64,000 nucleotides of DNA from Flavobacterium pectinovorum (GCF_900142715.1 NZ_FRBX01000002.1:434001-498000); one strand, 5' to 3'. Positions 19,714 through 28,858 are shown, counted from the first letter of the stretch. Program-made: numbers and translations. Notes: generated by a model from the letters alone, not told the origin.

Positions 19714-20017
19714 AGAAATTATCACATATAAAAATATAGTTAATAGTATTGAGGATTTAATTGATAAGTCTCCATTTAAAAAAGCTTATATTATTGAAAA
19801 AGCAGGTATACCAAGTCCTACTTTTTATAGAAAGCTAAAAACCCAAACCTTCACTCCGGATGAGATGCTTTCTATAGCAAAAATACTTTCTCCAGTAGAA
19901 AATTTCCGATTAGAACTAAAAGCAGAAATCGAACAAGGTAAACTTGATCTAAAGAATGGGAATTTTATAACCCATGGGGAAGTATTAGAGGAATTGAAAA
20001 GAAAAAAACTGATATAA
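19706..20017 (+). CDS. HTH-domain antitoxin-like protein
   Basis: Probable antitoxin and autorepressor paired with the ParE-like toxin that faces it. The 103 residues include a Cro/XRE-like helix-turn-helix (about 22-62, KKAYIIEKAGIPSPTFYRKL). The C-terminal tail NFITHGEVLEELKRKK resembles the toxin-wrapping segment of type II antitoxins (a pattern such as F-I-T-H-x-E-V). Its stop lies 3 bases from the toxin's stop on the other strand. The promoter overlaps inverted and direct repeats. Function is inferred from domain order and neighbour. Confidence 0.72.
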   Translation: MIQEIITYKNIVNSIEDLIDKSPFKKAYIIEKAGIPSPTFYRKLKTQTFTPDEMLSIAKILSPVENFRLELKAEIEQGKLDLKNGNFITHGEVLEELKRKKLI

Positions 20018-20020
20018 ATT

Positions 20021-20311
20021 TTACAAATTAAACATGTCTATTGGTTGTTGACGATTATTCCAAAAAGCAATTAACGTAATAAAGTTTTCTTCTACTTCGT
20101 AATATAGGGTAATTTGTTTTGAAATCAATATTTCTCGACATTCCAAATCGGGCCTGTATTTTCCTAATTGAGGGTTGTTTTCCAGTATTTTAGTAATATG
20201 CATAACATTTTTTATAAACTTTTTAGCAATCAAAGGAGTCCAATAGTGTTCAAGATAATTCTGAATACTATCAAAGTTATATTTTGCTTTTTTAGACCAA
20301 ATAATTTCCAT
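20021..20311 (-). CDS. RelE/ParE-family toxin
   Basis: Small basic toxin-like protein of the ParE/RelE superfamily (gyrase poison or mRNA interferase). The 96 residues start with IIWSKKAKYNFDSIQNYLEH, which is typical of ParE toxins, and end with the EENFITLIAFWNNRQQP strand/tail motif in which an FW..RQ-like pattern recurs in ParE proteins. It lies convergent to the HTH antitoxin-like gene, not in an operon with it. Target is not deducible from sequence. Confidence 0.82.
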   Translation of the reverse strand: MEIIWSKKAKYNFDSIQNYLEHYWTPLIAKKFIKNVMHITKILENNPQLGKYRPDLECREILISKQITLYYEVEENFITLIAFWNNRQQPIDMFNL

Positions 20312-20356
20312 TCAAATTTTAATTATTGGCTAAATTATAAAAATTAACTTACAAAT

Positions 20357-21316
20357 TTATAACTCAAATCTTTTCCCTTGTTCAGGATAAATAATTTTCA
20401 ATCCTAAATCGTTTTGATTTTTGATTTGCTCTTTAATTTTAATGATGTTTTTTGTTGGAGGTTTTAAATGTGTAATGATAATTTTAAAACCTTTCAAAGT
20501 ATCTTTTCCTGCAAGTTCTTCCAAAACATGCATTTCCTGCATTAAATAATTGGGAGTTAAATGTCCGAACAAAAATTTATCTGGCTGTTCATTCGGGAAC
20601 GAAACTTCAATAAAAATTCCCTTCAATTGTTTGCTTTTTACTAGTGGCGCAATTGCAGTCCATAAATCGCGTAAATCATTGCTTTTTTCAACAGCGTCTG
20701 GTCCTGTGTCACCAAGGTATAATGCATAATCTTCTCCATTTTTAATTAAAAAAGCAGTGCTCTCAAACGGATTGACATGACTTAACGGAAAAGCTTTTAC
20801 CGTCATTTTTGTGTTCGTTAAAGGAGTTTCTTCGTCAATATTTAAAGTTTGGAAATGGTATTTTTTCAAAGGAAAACCAACGCCGGCATCTCCAAAATTT
20901 GCCCAGGTTTGATCGTTAAAATAATGGTTTTCCATCATTTGCATGCATTTGTCAGTTGCGTAAACTGTTTTTGAAGAATCGGCCGGAGAATTAATGATTA
21001 AACCTGAAACGTGATCTAAATGTGCATGCGAAATCAAATATCCTTTTATATATTTTCGTAAAACGTCACTTGTGGAAACTTTAAAAACCTTGTTTTCAAT
21101 TGCTTTTTCGATTCCCGCATTTACAGTTCCGGCGTCAAGGCAGATATAATCCTTTGTATTTATTGGAGCCAATAAATATGCAGAAAGATTTTTTTCGTCG
21201 ATTCCGCCTTTTATTCCCAATGGAACAACTTGAAAAGAAGCTTTTTGTTCTTTTTGAGAAAATGCATTAAATGAGATTAAAAGGAAACAAAGTAAAAGCC
21301 TGTTGAAAATGGTCAT
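20357..21316 (-). CDS. cpdP: Periplasmic class II 3',5'-cyclic-nucleotide phosphodiesterase
   Basis: Metallo-beta-lactamase-fold hydrolase of cyclic AMP/GMP, of the yeast PDE1/CpdP type. The 319 residues start with a cleavable signal (LLLCFLLISFNAFSQ), so it works outside the cytoplasm. The zinc motif SHAHLDHVSG is the class II PDE signature. Further metal ligands are in PLSHVNPFES, LYLGDTGPDAV and a late ITHLKPP. The length fits the family. Symbol by homology. Nearest neighbours (toxin, ALDH) do not suggest a pathway. Confidence 0.85.
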   Translation of the reverse strand: MTIFNRLLLCFLLISFNAFSQKEQKASFQVVPLGIKGGIDEKNLSAYLLAPINTKDYICLDAGTVNAGIEKAIENKVFKVSTSDVLRKYIKGYLISHAHLDHVSGLIINSPADSSKTVYATDKCMQMMENHYFNDQTWANFGDAGVGFPLKKYHFQTLNIDEETPLTNTKMTVKAFPLSHVNPFESTAFLIKNGEDYALYLGDTGPDAVEKSNDLRDLWTAIAPLVKSKQLKGIFIEVSFPNEQPDKFLFGHLTPNYLMQEMHVLEELAGKDTLKGFKIIITHLKPPTKNIIKIKEQIKNQNDLGLKIIYPEQGKRFEL

Positions 21317-21432
21317 ATCCGGATTTTTTTAGGATACAAATTTCATTAATTAAAGTGAATAAATAGAGGCTTATTCCTGAAATTCATATGAAATAACGCT
21401 AAATTTACGTTTATTTTAAAATATCATTTAAA

Positions 21433-21462
21433 TTGTATTTCAATTCGAAAACAATATCTTTA
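21433..21462 (+). promoter_or_regulatory. Promoter of the ALDH7-type gene
   Basis: TTG (21433-21435), a 19-base spacer and TATCTTTA (21455-21462), one base off TAnnTTTG, place transcription start near 21469. That excludes the longer in-frame ORF start at 21433 and supports the ATG at 21499. Confidence 0.6.
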
Positions 21463-21498
21463 CATAAAAATATAACAATTTTAACTAAAAAAGTTACA

Positions 21499-23052
21499 AT
21501 GACAACAATAGCATCGCAATTTGGAATGAATGAGGCTCTGGATAAATTGGGCATCAAATTGATAAATGAAGGAACATCAACAGGGATCAATAATTTTTCA
21601 TCAGGAGAAGTTCTAGATAGTTTTTCACCTGTTGACGGAAAATTGATTGCTTCGGTAAAAATGTCAACTCAGGAAGATTACGAAAAAGTAATGCAGGCTG
21701 CAACAGCAGCTTTCAAGACATTTCGTTTGATTCCTGCACCACAACGTGGAGAAATTGTACGCCAGTTTGGAGAAAAATTGCGTCAGAATAAAGAAGATCT
21801 TGGTAAATTGGTTTCTTATGAAATGGGTAAATCATTGCAGGAAGGCTACGGTGAAGTTCAGGAAATGATTGATATCTGTGATTTTGCCGTTGGTTTATCA
21901 AGACAATTACACGGATTAACGATGCATTCTGAAAGACCAGGACACCGTATGTATGAGCAATATCATTCATTGGGGGTTGTAGGGATTATTTCGGCATTTA
22001 ATTTTCCGGTTGCAGTTTGGGCCTGGAATACAGCTTTGGCTTGGATTTCGGGTGATGTTTGCGTTTGGAAACCTTCTGAAAAAACACCTTTATGCGGAAT
22101 CGCTTGTCAAAATATTATTGCTCAGGTTATCAAGGAAAACAATTTACCAGAAGGTATTTCATGTTTAATTAATGGCGATTACAAAATAGGAGAATTAATG
22201 ACGGCTGATACACGAATTCCGTTAATCTCAGCTACAGGTTCAACCCGAATGGGGAAAATTGTTGCTCAGGCAGTTGCCGGACGTTTAGGGAAATCGCTTT
22301 TAGAATTAGGAGGAAATAATGCTATAATTGTAACTCCGGATGCAGATATTAAAATGACCGTAATTGGTGCTGTTTTTGGTGCTGTAGGAACGGCAGGACA
22401 ACGTTGTACATCGACGCGTCGTTTGATTATTCACGAAAGTATTTATGATAAAGTAAAAGATGCTTTGGTTGCAGCCTATGAGCAATTACGTATAGGAAAT
22501 CCGCTTGACGAAAACAATCACGTTGGACCGTTAATCGATACTCATGCAGTTGAAATGTATGCAATTGCATTAAATAAAGTTGTTGCCGAAGGAGGAAAAA
22601 TTCTGGTTGAAGGTGGAGTTCTTTCAGGAGAAGGTTATGAAAGTGGATGTTACGTAAAACCTGCAATTGCCGAGGCTCAAAATTCATTTGCAATTGTACA
22701 GCATGAGACATTTGCTCCGGTTTTATATTTAATTAAATATTCGGGTGATGTAGATAATGCTATCGAAATTCAAAATGGAGTAGGTCAGGGATTGTCTTCG
22801 GCTATTATGACAAATAATTTGCGTGAAGCTGAGAGATTTTTATCGGTAGTTGGTTCTGATTGTGGTATTGCAAATGTAAATATCGGAACTTCAGGAGCTG
22901 AAATTGGTGGAGCTTTTGGTGGAGAAAAAGAAACAGGAGGCGGACGTGAATCAGGTTCTGATGCCTGGAAAATTTATATGCGCCGTCAAACCAATACCAT
23001 TAATTACACGACAAGTTTGCCATTGGCACAAGGTATAAAGTTTGATTTGTAA
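21499..23052 (+). CDS. ALDH7 (antiquitin-type) aldehyde dehydrogenase
   Basis: NAD-dependent oxidation of an amino-aldehyde, most likely alpha-aminoadipic semialdehyde in lysine breakdown. The ATG at 21499 gives 517 residues and begins the family-conserved part. The in-frame upstream ATG at 21433 lies in the promoter. Motifs: LELGGNNAIIV, the catalytic Cys in GQRCTSTRR, and the antiquitin hallmark around NIGTSGAEIGGAFGG, then ETGGGRESGSDAWK. Monocistronic, with a promoter and a strong terminator. Substrate is by family only; no lysine-catabolism gene is adjacent. Confidence 0.92.
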   Translation: MTTIASQFGMNEALDKLGIKLINEGTSTGINNFSSGEVLDSFSPVDGKLIASVKMSTQEDYEKVMQAATAAFKTFRLIPAPQRGEIVRQFGEKLRQNKEDLGKLVSYEMGKSLQEGYGEVQEMIDICDFAVGLSRQLHGLTMHSERPGHRMYEQYHSLGVVGIISAFNFPVAVWAWNTALAWISGDVCVWKPSEKTPLCGIACQNIIAQVIKENNLPEGISCLINGDYKIGELMTADTRIPLISATGSTRMGKIVAQAVAGRLGKSLLELGGNNAIIVTPDADIKMTVIGAVFGAVGTAGQRCTSTRRLIIHESIYDKVKDALVAAYEQLRIGNPLDENNHVGPLIDTHAVEMYAIALNKVVAEGGKILVEGGVLSGEGYESGCYVKPAIAEAQNSFAIVQHETFAPVLYLIKYSGDVDNAIEIQNGVGQGLSSAIMTNNLREAERFLSVVGSDCGIANVNIGTSGAEIGGAFGGEKETGGGRESGSDAWKIYMRRQTNTINYTTSLPLAQGIKFDL

Positions 23053-23074
23053 TTAAATTAGATGATAAGTAATA

Positions 23075-23107
23075 AGAAAGGCTTCCATATTTGGAAGCCT
23101 TTCTTTT
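23075..23107. terminator. Bidirectional terminator between ALDH and pectate lyase genes
   Basis: A perfect 13-base stem (AGAAAGGCTTCCA with its inverse) and a 4-base loop, followed by TTT on the plus strand. It lies 23 bases after the ALDH stop and 17 bases past the convergent pectate lyase stop, and can serve both. Confidence 0.85.
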
Positions 23108-23123
23108 AAAATTTAGTTAGTTA

Positions 23124-25883
23124 TTATTTCTTTAGAATGGTTTGATTAATTGTACCATTGGATGTATAAATTTTTGCAAGATAAGTTCCGTGAATAAGTT
23201 TGCTTATATCGATACTTTCGGTATTTTTCCCTGATGAATTGACCAATGTTCCCGAAATATTATAAATCTCGATTTTTTCTACTGTTTGGTCTGAATTAGA
23301 AAGATACAATACATTAGTAACAGGATTAGGATATAAAACAACTTTTGCAGTTTCTGTTTCTGCAGTTGGTGTTTGTGCAATACGTAAAGTACTTCCGCTA
23401 TATTGTGTACTAATGTAGAATAAATTTGAGGTGTCTTTTTTTGTTATTGTATGGTTTCCTGTAGCAAGTGTCACAGTCACAATTCCTCCTGAAGCAGTTT
23501 TATCTACGTTGTCCACTTTAATTGTTGCTGCCGCTTCAACAAATACCAAAGTCAAAGTGCTTGACTGAGTTGTTGTGAAAGTTATACTTGTAGATGACTC
23601 AATTTTAAGGCATTGTGTCAATGTCAAGCCGTTGTATGTTACTGTTCCTTTTGTTGTAGATAGATTTCCTGTTATATTGTAGAAAGAACTCGTTTTTCCT
23701 GAAGTTGTAAAATTGTGTATTTCATTTCCACCTGGATTATTTGTTGTTACCGTTATTGTGCCAGATCCTGTTGCAGCTGAGCCGGATGATCCGGTTGTAG
23801 CGATTGAATAAGATAATGTTGCAGTTGGTGTTCCGGTAATTGTGATTGTTTTTGCTGTTGTATTTTTCACAAAACTAATTCCCGATGCCGGTAATCCTGT
23901 TACTGTTGCATCTGTTGCGCTACCTCCCCATGTAAATACGATTGAACCTATTGCAGTTCCGCTCGCAACTGTTTGATTATTATTGGCAGTTGAAGTTAAA
24001 GTTTGTGTCGATGCTGCTGTAACAGTTATAGTTCCAGATCCCGTTGCTGGTGTTCCTGTTCCTGTTGTAGCAATAGAATAGGTTACAGTTGCAGTTGGTG
24101 TTCCTGTAATTGTGATTGTTTTTGCTGTTGTGTTTTTCACAAAGCTTATTCCTGATGCAGGTAAACCGGTTACAGTTGCATCAGTTGCGTCTCCTCCCCA
24201 TGTAAATACAATAGAGCCTATTGCTGTGCCACTTGTAACGGTTTGGTTATTGTTTGAAGTTGAAGTTAAAGTTTGAGAACTTACAGGAGGATTATTCGTG
24301 CCATCCTGAACAAATACTAAAGTTGTCTGATAATTTACAAGGGCAGCTTTAAGAGCTGTATTAACAGCATCTGCAGTATCATCTACAGCATTATTGAAAG
24401 TCCATTTTAAATCTCCGCCAGAAACGCGCCCTGCATATTGCATTACATTTGTTTTTGCAGTTTCAGGGCTATCAGGAGTGTAAGAATACATAACACTCGA
24501 ATTAGTATCAAAATTGTTGTAAGTATTAGCGCCCTGTTTAGATTTTATACTGCTGCTGATAGTTTCGTTTCTTGTTGAAGCAATATAAGCATCAAATTCA
24601 ACCGGATTTGTGCTTGCGTCATAACCTACAAAACGTGTGTGCCCGCTAATCGTGTTGTTGAATGCTTTTATTGTTCCGCCATTTTCACTTGAAAAAGTTC
24701 CTTCAGCCCCGTTATATACATCAGTTCCCTGCATCGAAGTTAGCATTGGATATTTGCAATTACGGAAAAAGTTATTTTCAACAAAAACAGATGAACCTAA
24801 TGTTGATCCTACGCCGTATTTTGAATTTCCGTCATAATAATTGTTGTAAACGTGAGCTGAATAATAGCGCACACGAGGATGACGAGAATCAGAATGGTCG
24901 TACCAATTGTGATGATACGTGATGTATAATCCCGCAGTTGTTCCTTCGCTTAATCCTAATAGATTTGATTTTCCCGAATCCCAAAAGTGATTATATGAAA
25001 ACGTAACATAAGTTGACTTTTTGCAATCCATTGCTCCGTCTCCTTTTACCTGATCAGCATCACTTCCTGCATCTCCATAGAATAAATCGCAGTTGTGTAC
25101 CCAAACATAATCGTTGTTTTGCTGTAATCCGATATTGTCACCTTCGCTGCTATTACAGTTCATAGTTCCAATATTTCTAACTTCGATATTAGAAGCGTTT
25201 TTAATTCTTATTCCCCATCCGTCAGCTACTGCATCGTTTCCAATACCTTCAAGAGTAATATAACTTGATGCGTTTTTATTATTTTCTATCGCTATATCGC
25301 CACTTTGCATATACGATAGATCTGTAATTTGTCCAACCAAACGAACAATTAGTGGGCGTAAATCTTGGCCTTTCTTGTATCCATCCAAAATAGTTTGTAA
25401 ACCTACGCAGGGATTTGTTGTTGCTCCCGTAACATTTAGTGATACAGTGTTTTTTGTTTGTTCTGTAATGTATAGGATTACAGCATTACTCTTTATCGTA
25501 CCATCAGCATTGTAACCACCTGGAACACGTCCGTTTGAAAAAGCGAAGCCGGTTCTATCCTGTGCTTTCACTGTAAGAGAGCCTGTTATTGTGCCAGTTC
25601 CTTCTGCTCCAGAAATTACAGGTTTTATTTTTACGGTGTAAGAACCTGCTTTTAATCCGGGAATGTCCGCACGGAAATAAGATCCATAACTGCGAATAAG
25701 CTGATTGTCAATTTTTCGATCAGTAATTCCTTCGCCTGTATAGTATACATTATACGATTGAGAATTGCTTACAGGTTGCCATTTTACAAATACAGATTCG
25801 AGCCATCCTGTAGATTCGGTAATTTGTTGCGCCCATGATTGCATAGATAGCAAAAAAATCAAAATTAGTAAGTTTTTTTTCAT
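23124..25883 (-). CDS. T9SS-secreted pectate lyase, polysaccharide lyase family 1
   Basis: Extracellular calcium-dependent lyase that cleaves polygalacturonate. The 919-residue protein has a signal peptide (LLILIFLLSMQSWAQ), an N-terminal fibronectin-III-like domain (about 20-105) and a PL1 beta-helix (about 110-535). The helix shows WVHNCDLFYGDAGSDADQ, the GAMDCKKS turn and the DSRHPRVR signature. Two 90-residue beta modules follow (about 536-715), then a further beta domain and a C-terminal type A sorting domain (about 845-919: VVLYPNPVTN ... GTYLAKIYTSNG). That tail directs export by the type IX system. The gene is single, with its own promoter and palindromic operator. Confidence 0.93.
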   Translation of the reverse strand: MKKNLLILIFLLSMQSWAQQITESTGWLESVFVKWQPVSNSQSYNVYYTGEGITDRKIDNQLIRSYGSYFRADIPGLKAGSYTVKIKPVISGAEGTGTITGSLTVKAQDRTGFAFSNGRVPGGYNADGTIKSNAVILYITEQTKNTVSLNVTGATTNPCVGLQTILDGYKKGQDLRPLIVRLVGQITDLSYMQSGDIAIENNKNASSYITLEGIGNDAVADGWGIRIKNASNIEVRNIGTMNCNSSEGDNIGLQQNNDYVWVHNCDLFYGDAGSDADQVKGDGAMDCKKSTYVTFSYNHFWDSGKSNLLGLSEGTTAGLYITYHHNWYDHSDSRHPRVRYYSAHVYNNYYDGNSKYGVGSTLGSSVFVENNFFRNCKYPMLTSMQGTDVYNGAEGTFSSENGGTIKAFNNTISGHTRFVGYDASTNPVEFDAYIASTRNETISSSIKSKQGANTYNNFDTNSSVMYSYTPDSPETAKTNVMQYAGRVSGGDLKWTFNNAVDDTADAVNTALKAALVNYQTTLVFVQDGTNNPPVSSQTLTSTSNNNQTVTSGTAIGSIVFTWGGDATDATVTGLPASGISFVKNTTAKTITITGTPTATVTYSIATTGTGTPATGSGTITVTAASTQTLTSTANNNQTVASGTAIGSIVFTWGGSATDATVTGLPASGISFVKNTTAKTITITGTPTATLSYSIATTGSSGSAATGSGTITVTTNNPGGNEIHNFTTSGKTSSFYNITGNLSTTKGTVTYNGLTLTQCLKIESSTSITFTTTQSSTLTLVFVEAAATIKVDNVDKTASGGIVTVTLATGNHTITKKDTSNLFYISTQYSGSTLRIAQTPTAETETAKVVLYPNPVTNVLYLSNSDQTVEKIEIYNISGTLVNSSGKNTESIDISKLIHGTYLAKIYTSNGTINQTILKK
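23740..24275 (-). repeat. Two tandem 90-residue modules in the pectate lyase
   Basis: Unit starts at 24275 and 24005, an offset of 270 bases. Each encodes TLTST..NNQTV, then FTWGG, ATDATVTGLPASGISFVKN and TTAKTITITGTPTA. The proteins are nearly identical while the DNA differs at many third positions. Confidence 0.88.
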
Positions 25884-25950
25884 AATAGTTGGTTTAAGGT
25901 TAGTAAAGAATAATTTGTGGTTATTTACTAATTACAAAAAGTGGTTTTAT

Positions 25951-25993
25951 TGTAATCGATTACACAAAAATAAATAAAATTTCGATATTCAAA
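25951..25993 (-). promoter_or_regulatory. Pectate lyase promoter with palindromic operator
   Basis: Minus-strand TTTG (25993-25990), a 17-base spacer and TATTTTTG (25972-25965) form the promoter. Directly downstream, over the expected start point, lies the perfect palindrome TGTAATCGATTACA (25951-25964), with the CG centre typical of LacI-type operators. Related sites occur upstream at 26052-26065 and 26071-26084. Confidence 0.68.
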
Positions 25994-26046
25994 ATATTTT
26001 TATCATAAAAAAACATATATAATAAAAAATATTATGTTAAATTATG

Positions 26047-26089
26047 TATTATGTAATAAATTGCATTAATTGTAATTTATTACATAATA
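26047..26089. repeat. Perfect 16-base inverted repeat upstream of the pectate lyase
   Basis: TATTATGTAATAAATT (26047-26062) and its exact inverse (26074-26089) surround an 11-base centre. It contains TGTAATAAATTGCA and TGTAATTTATTACA, both close to the operator at 25951. The 582-base gap 25884-26465 otherwise holds only AT-rich sequence, the promoter and a terminator; I see no gene in it. Confidence 0.8.
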
Positions 26090-26412
26090 TGAAAAATATT
26101 GCTTAAGTATTATTTTTACTACACTTTTAAGTACGGGTTAAATTTTATAATCAAATTATTTTAATTATAAATAGGAGATTTTAGAGTAATAAAAGAAAAG
26201 GAATAAAGTAAAGAAAAAGACTGTTAATTTGTTTTAAATAGTATAACTGCAATGAGTTTTTTGTCTCAATTTTGACTTAAATTTTGATAAACAAGAATGG
26301 AGTTTTGCTTTTTGGCGTTAAAAACTTTATTGATAATAGTATTGTGAAAAGTTAATTCACAACATAATTTCAATTAAAAAAAGATGTGGAGAACTAATAT
26401 TTTGCAATAAAA

Positions 26413-26442
26413 AAGGCCTTTTTGAATTTTCAAAAAGGCCTT
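26413..26442 (-). terminator. Terminator of the Bax-inhibitor-1 gene
   Basis: Fourteen-base arms (AAGGCCTTTTTGAA and inverse) meet with a 2-base centre, in practice a 12-base stem with a 6-base loop. On the minus strand T-rich sequence follows, 24 bases after the stop codon. Confidence 0.85.
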
Positions 26443-26465
26443 AGATTTTATGATTAAAAAAGAGA

Positions 26466-27239
26466 TTAGTCTTTACTGGATAATTTTGATAATAATCTTA
26501 AAAATTCAATGTATAACCAAACTAATGTTACCATTAAACCCATTGCACCGTACCATTCCATAAATTTTGGCATTCTTTGCTGTACTCCTTTTTCAATTTG
26601 ATCAAAGTCTAAAAATAAGTTCAAAGCAGCAATAATAATAACAAAAACACTAATTCCAATACTCATCATAGAATTTCCATGATGTACAGGAGTAAAGCTT
26701 GTAAACATAGATACCAGCCATGAAATTAAATAATAAGTTGCTATTGCTAATGTAGCGGCAACCACTACTGACTTGAATTGTTCTGTTACTTTTACGATTC
26801 TAAATTTATATAAACCTAAGCAAACTAAAAAAGTAACCAAAGTTGCACCAACAGCGTTAATCACAATTCCAGGATACATTGCTTCAAAAATAGCAGATAT
26901 ACCACCAATAAATAGTCCCTCAAACAAGGCATATCCGGGAGCCAGATAAGGAGAAAGATGTGGTTTAAATGCAGAAATTACAACTAAAATAAGTCCAACA
27001 ACGGCACCACCAATCGCTGGCAGCATAATATTAATTCCGTTAAACGCCATCCACCATGTTACCATAGCAGCTCCGCATAAAATTAAAAATAAAATAGCTG
27101 TTTTATTGATTGTACCCGAAACACTCATTTCCTGATTGTAATCAATAATTTGTGCTTGGTGTACCTCTTCAGCTTTTGACACAGCATTTGATGAAAAACG
27201 CTTGTTGCTTAAAAATGGATTTTTTGAATTGAAGTTCAT
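26466..27239 (-). CDS. Bax inhibitor-1 / YccA family membrane protein
   Basis: Multi-pass inner-membrane protein of the TMBIM family; bacterial roles are poorly defined (calcium leak and protease modulation have been proposed). The 257 residues have a soluble N-terminal stretch of about 45 residues, followed by seven hydrophobic helices. It ends with the family pattern FDQIEKGVQQRMPKFMEWYG and a final helix MVTLVWLYIEFLRLL. Length and the N-terminal extension fit the YBHL/YccA-like Bacteroidota group. A TATATTTG -7 element is at 27263-27270. Monocistronic. Confidence 0.9.
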   Translation of the reverse strand: MNFNSKNPFLSNKRFSSNAVSKAEEVHQAQIIDYNQEMSVSGTINKTAILFLILCGAAMVTWWMAFNGINIMLPAIGGAVVGLILVVISAFKPHLSPYLAPGYALFEGLFIGGISAIFEAMYPGIVINAVGATLVTFLVCLGLYKFRIVKVTEQFKSVVVAATLAIATYYLISWLVSMFTSFTPVHHGNSMMSIGISVFVIIIAALNLFLDFDQIEKGVQQRMPKFMEWYGAMGLMVTLVWLYIEFLRLLSKLSSKD

Positions 27240-27350
27240 ATTTTAATACATTTAATTAATCCCAAATATATGGAGTTTTTTTGATGTGCTATTAGTTCTT
27301 GATTTTTTTTAACATGATTTTTTCTTCGGAATAAATTCATCATAAAATAA

Positions 27351-27379
27351 AAAATCCATTCGTTAAGAGAATGGATTTT
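27351..27379 (-). terminator. Terminator of the nuo operon
   Basis: Perfect 11-base stem AAAATCCATTC/GAATGGATTTT with a 7-base loop and T-rich minus-strand sequence, 24 bases past the nuoN stop. Confidence 0.82.
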
Positions 27380-27402
27380 CTATATATTTTTTAATGATTT
27401 TT

Positions 27403-28794
27403 TTATCTCAATAAATCTAAAACTAATGAAGGAAATAATCCAAGTACAATGTTTAATGTAATAGAGATCACGGCAACAGCATATATAAGGAATGGTTTTC
27501 CGGTACGTTCTTCGTTTGCATCTTTAGAATACATTGCCAGAATTAGTTTAAAATAATATCCAACGCTAATAATTGAATTAATAACTGCTACAATTACCAA
27601 TGCTATGTAACCAGCCTGAATTGTTTGGTCAAACAAGAATAATTTAGCAAAAAAACCTGAAAAAATTGGAATACCAGCCATAGATAACAATGATCCTGTT
27701 AAAATAGCAGCCAATAATGGATTCGTTTTTCCAAGACCGTGGAAGTTGGTAATATCTTCGTTATCCTGATTTTTGCAAACATATAAGATAACACTAAAAG
27801 ATGCAATTCCCGCTAAAGCGTAGGCTGCAGTATAATATAATAGTACACCCGCAGAAGTTGAAATACTCAAGAAAGTCATCAACATGAAACCGGCATGCGA
27901 AATTCCTGAGAATGCCAGCATACGTTTTACATTTACCTGGCGTAATGCCATAATGTTTCCAACAGTCATTGATGCAATAGATACAATTACGACGATATTT
28001 TCAAAGGTTCCTAAAAGTTCCTGATTTTCAAGCGACGGAATTAAATTCAATCCTTCAATTAATTTGTATAATGTTGCAATGGCAATAACTTTTGCAAGTG
28101 TGCTCATCAAAGCAGTTGTCAGGGCAGGAGAACCTTCATAAACATCCGGAGCCCAAAAGTGAAATGGAACTGCTGCTATTTTAAAGAACATACCAATAAT
28201 CATCAAGATCATTCCGATAGGAAACCAGATTGGTAATTCTGCAGATAATGAACTTTCGTGAATTTCGGCAACATCAAAACTTCCCATTGCTCCGTAGATC
28301 AAACAAATTCCAAATAAAATAATTCCTGATGCAAAAGATCCCATCAAAAAGTATTTCATACCAGCTTCGTTACTCTTTAAATTCAAACGGTCACTCGCTG
28401 CTAAAACATATAATGCAATAGATAGAATTTCGATTCCTAAGAAAAACATAGCCAGATTGCCAAAAGAAACCATTGCTACACCACCAGCTAATAAAAATAT
28501 TTTTATAGCAATAAAATCTGAGATTTTAGTGGGATGGTTTTCATAAAAATTATGACTTAGCGCTACCAGGAAAATGGTCAGAATAATAAACAACGATGAA
28601 AAAGCAGTAGAGAATTTACTCACTGTAATCATGTTATTATAATAACTTTCTGTTGTGCCGAATTCTGAAAAATTAAGTGCCAAAACAGCCAGTAATCCAA
28701 TTATGGTAAATGGAATAATGGCTTTTCTTAAATTAAGAATTTCAAATAATAGGCAGAAAATACCCAATCCTGTTATAGCTATTAATGTATTCAT
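27403..28794 (-). CDS. nuoN: NADH-quinone oxidoreductase subunit N
   Basis: Antiporter-like proton-pumping subunit of complex I in the inner membrane. The 463 residues are almost wholly hydrophobic, about 14 helices. They include the antiporter-family region FHFWAPDVYEGSPALTTALMSTLAKV with its conserved lysine in a central helix, plus the VKRMLAFSGISHAGFML segment. It is the last gene of the operon, with a terminator directly after it. Confidence 0.95.
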   Translation of the reverse strand: MNTLIAITGLGIFCLLFEILNLRKAIIPFTIIGLLAVLALNFSEFGTTESYYNNMITVSKFSTAFSSLFIILTIFLVALSHNFYENHPTKISDFIAIKIFLLAGGVAMVSFGNLAMFFLGIEILSIALYVLAASDRLNLKSNEAGMKYFLMGSFASGIILFGICLIYGAMGSFDVAEIHESSLSAELPIWFPIGMILMIIGMFFKIAAVPFHFWAPDVYEGSPALTTALMSTLAKVIAIATLYKLIEGLNLIPSLENQELLGTFENIVVIVSIASMTVGNIMALRQVNVKRMLAFSGISHAGFMLMTFLSISTSAGVLLYYTAAYALAGIASFSVILYVCKNQDNEDITNFHGLGKTNPLLAAILTGSLLSMAGIPIFSGFFAKLFLFDQTIQAGYIALVIVAVINSIISVGYYFKLILAMYSKDANEERTGKPFLIYAVAVISITLNIVLGLFPSLVLDLLR

Positions 28795-28858
28795 TTTTGT
28801 TTTTTTGATTTAGGAAACCGAAAACTAATGATGCCCTAATTTATTTTTATTTAAAATA

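Noticed and set aside
21433..21498. Longer start for the ALDH7-type gene
   Set aside because: Contains the -33 and -7 elements of the promoter, and the extra residues are not typical of the family.
25884..26465. AT-rich 582-base gap as a replication origin or phage attachment site
   Set aside because: No DnaA-box cluster, tRNA or integrase; the inverted repeats fit operators for the adjacent promoter better.
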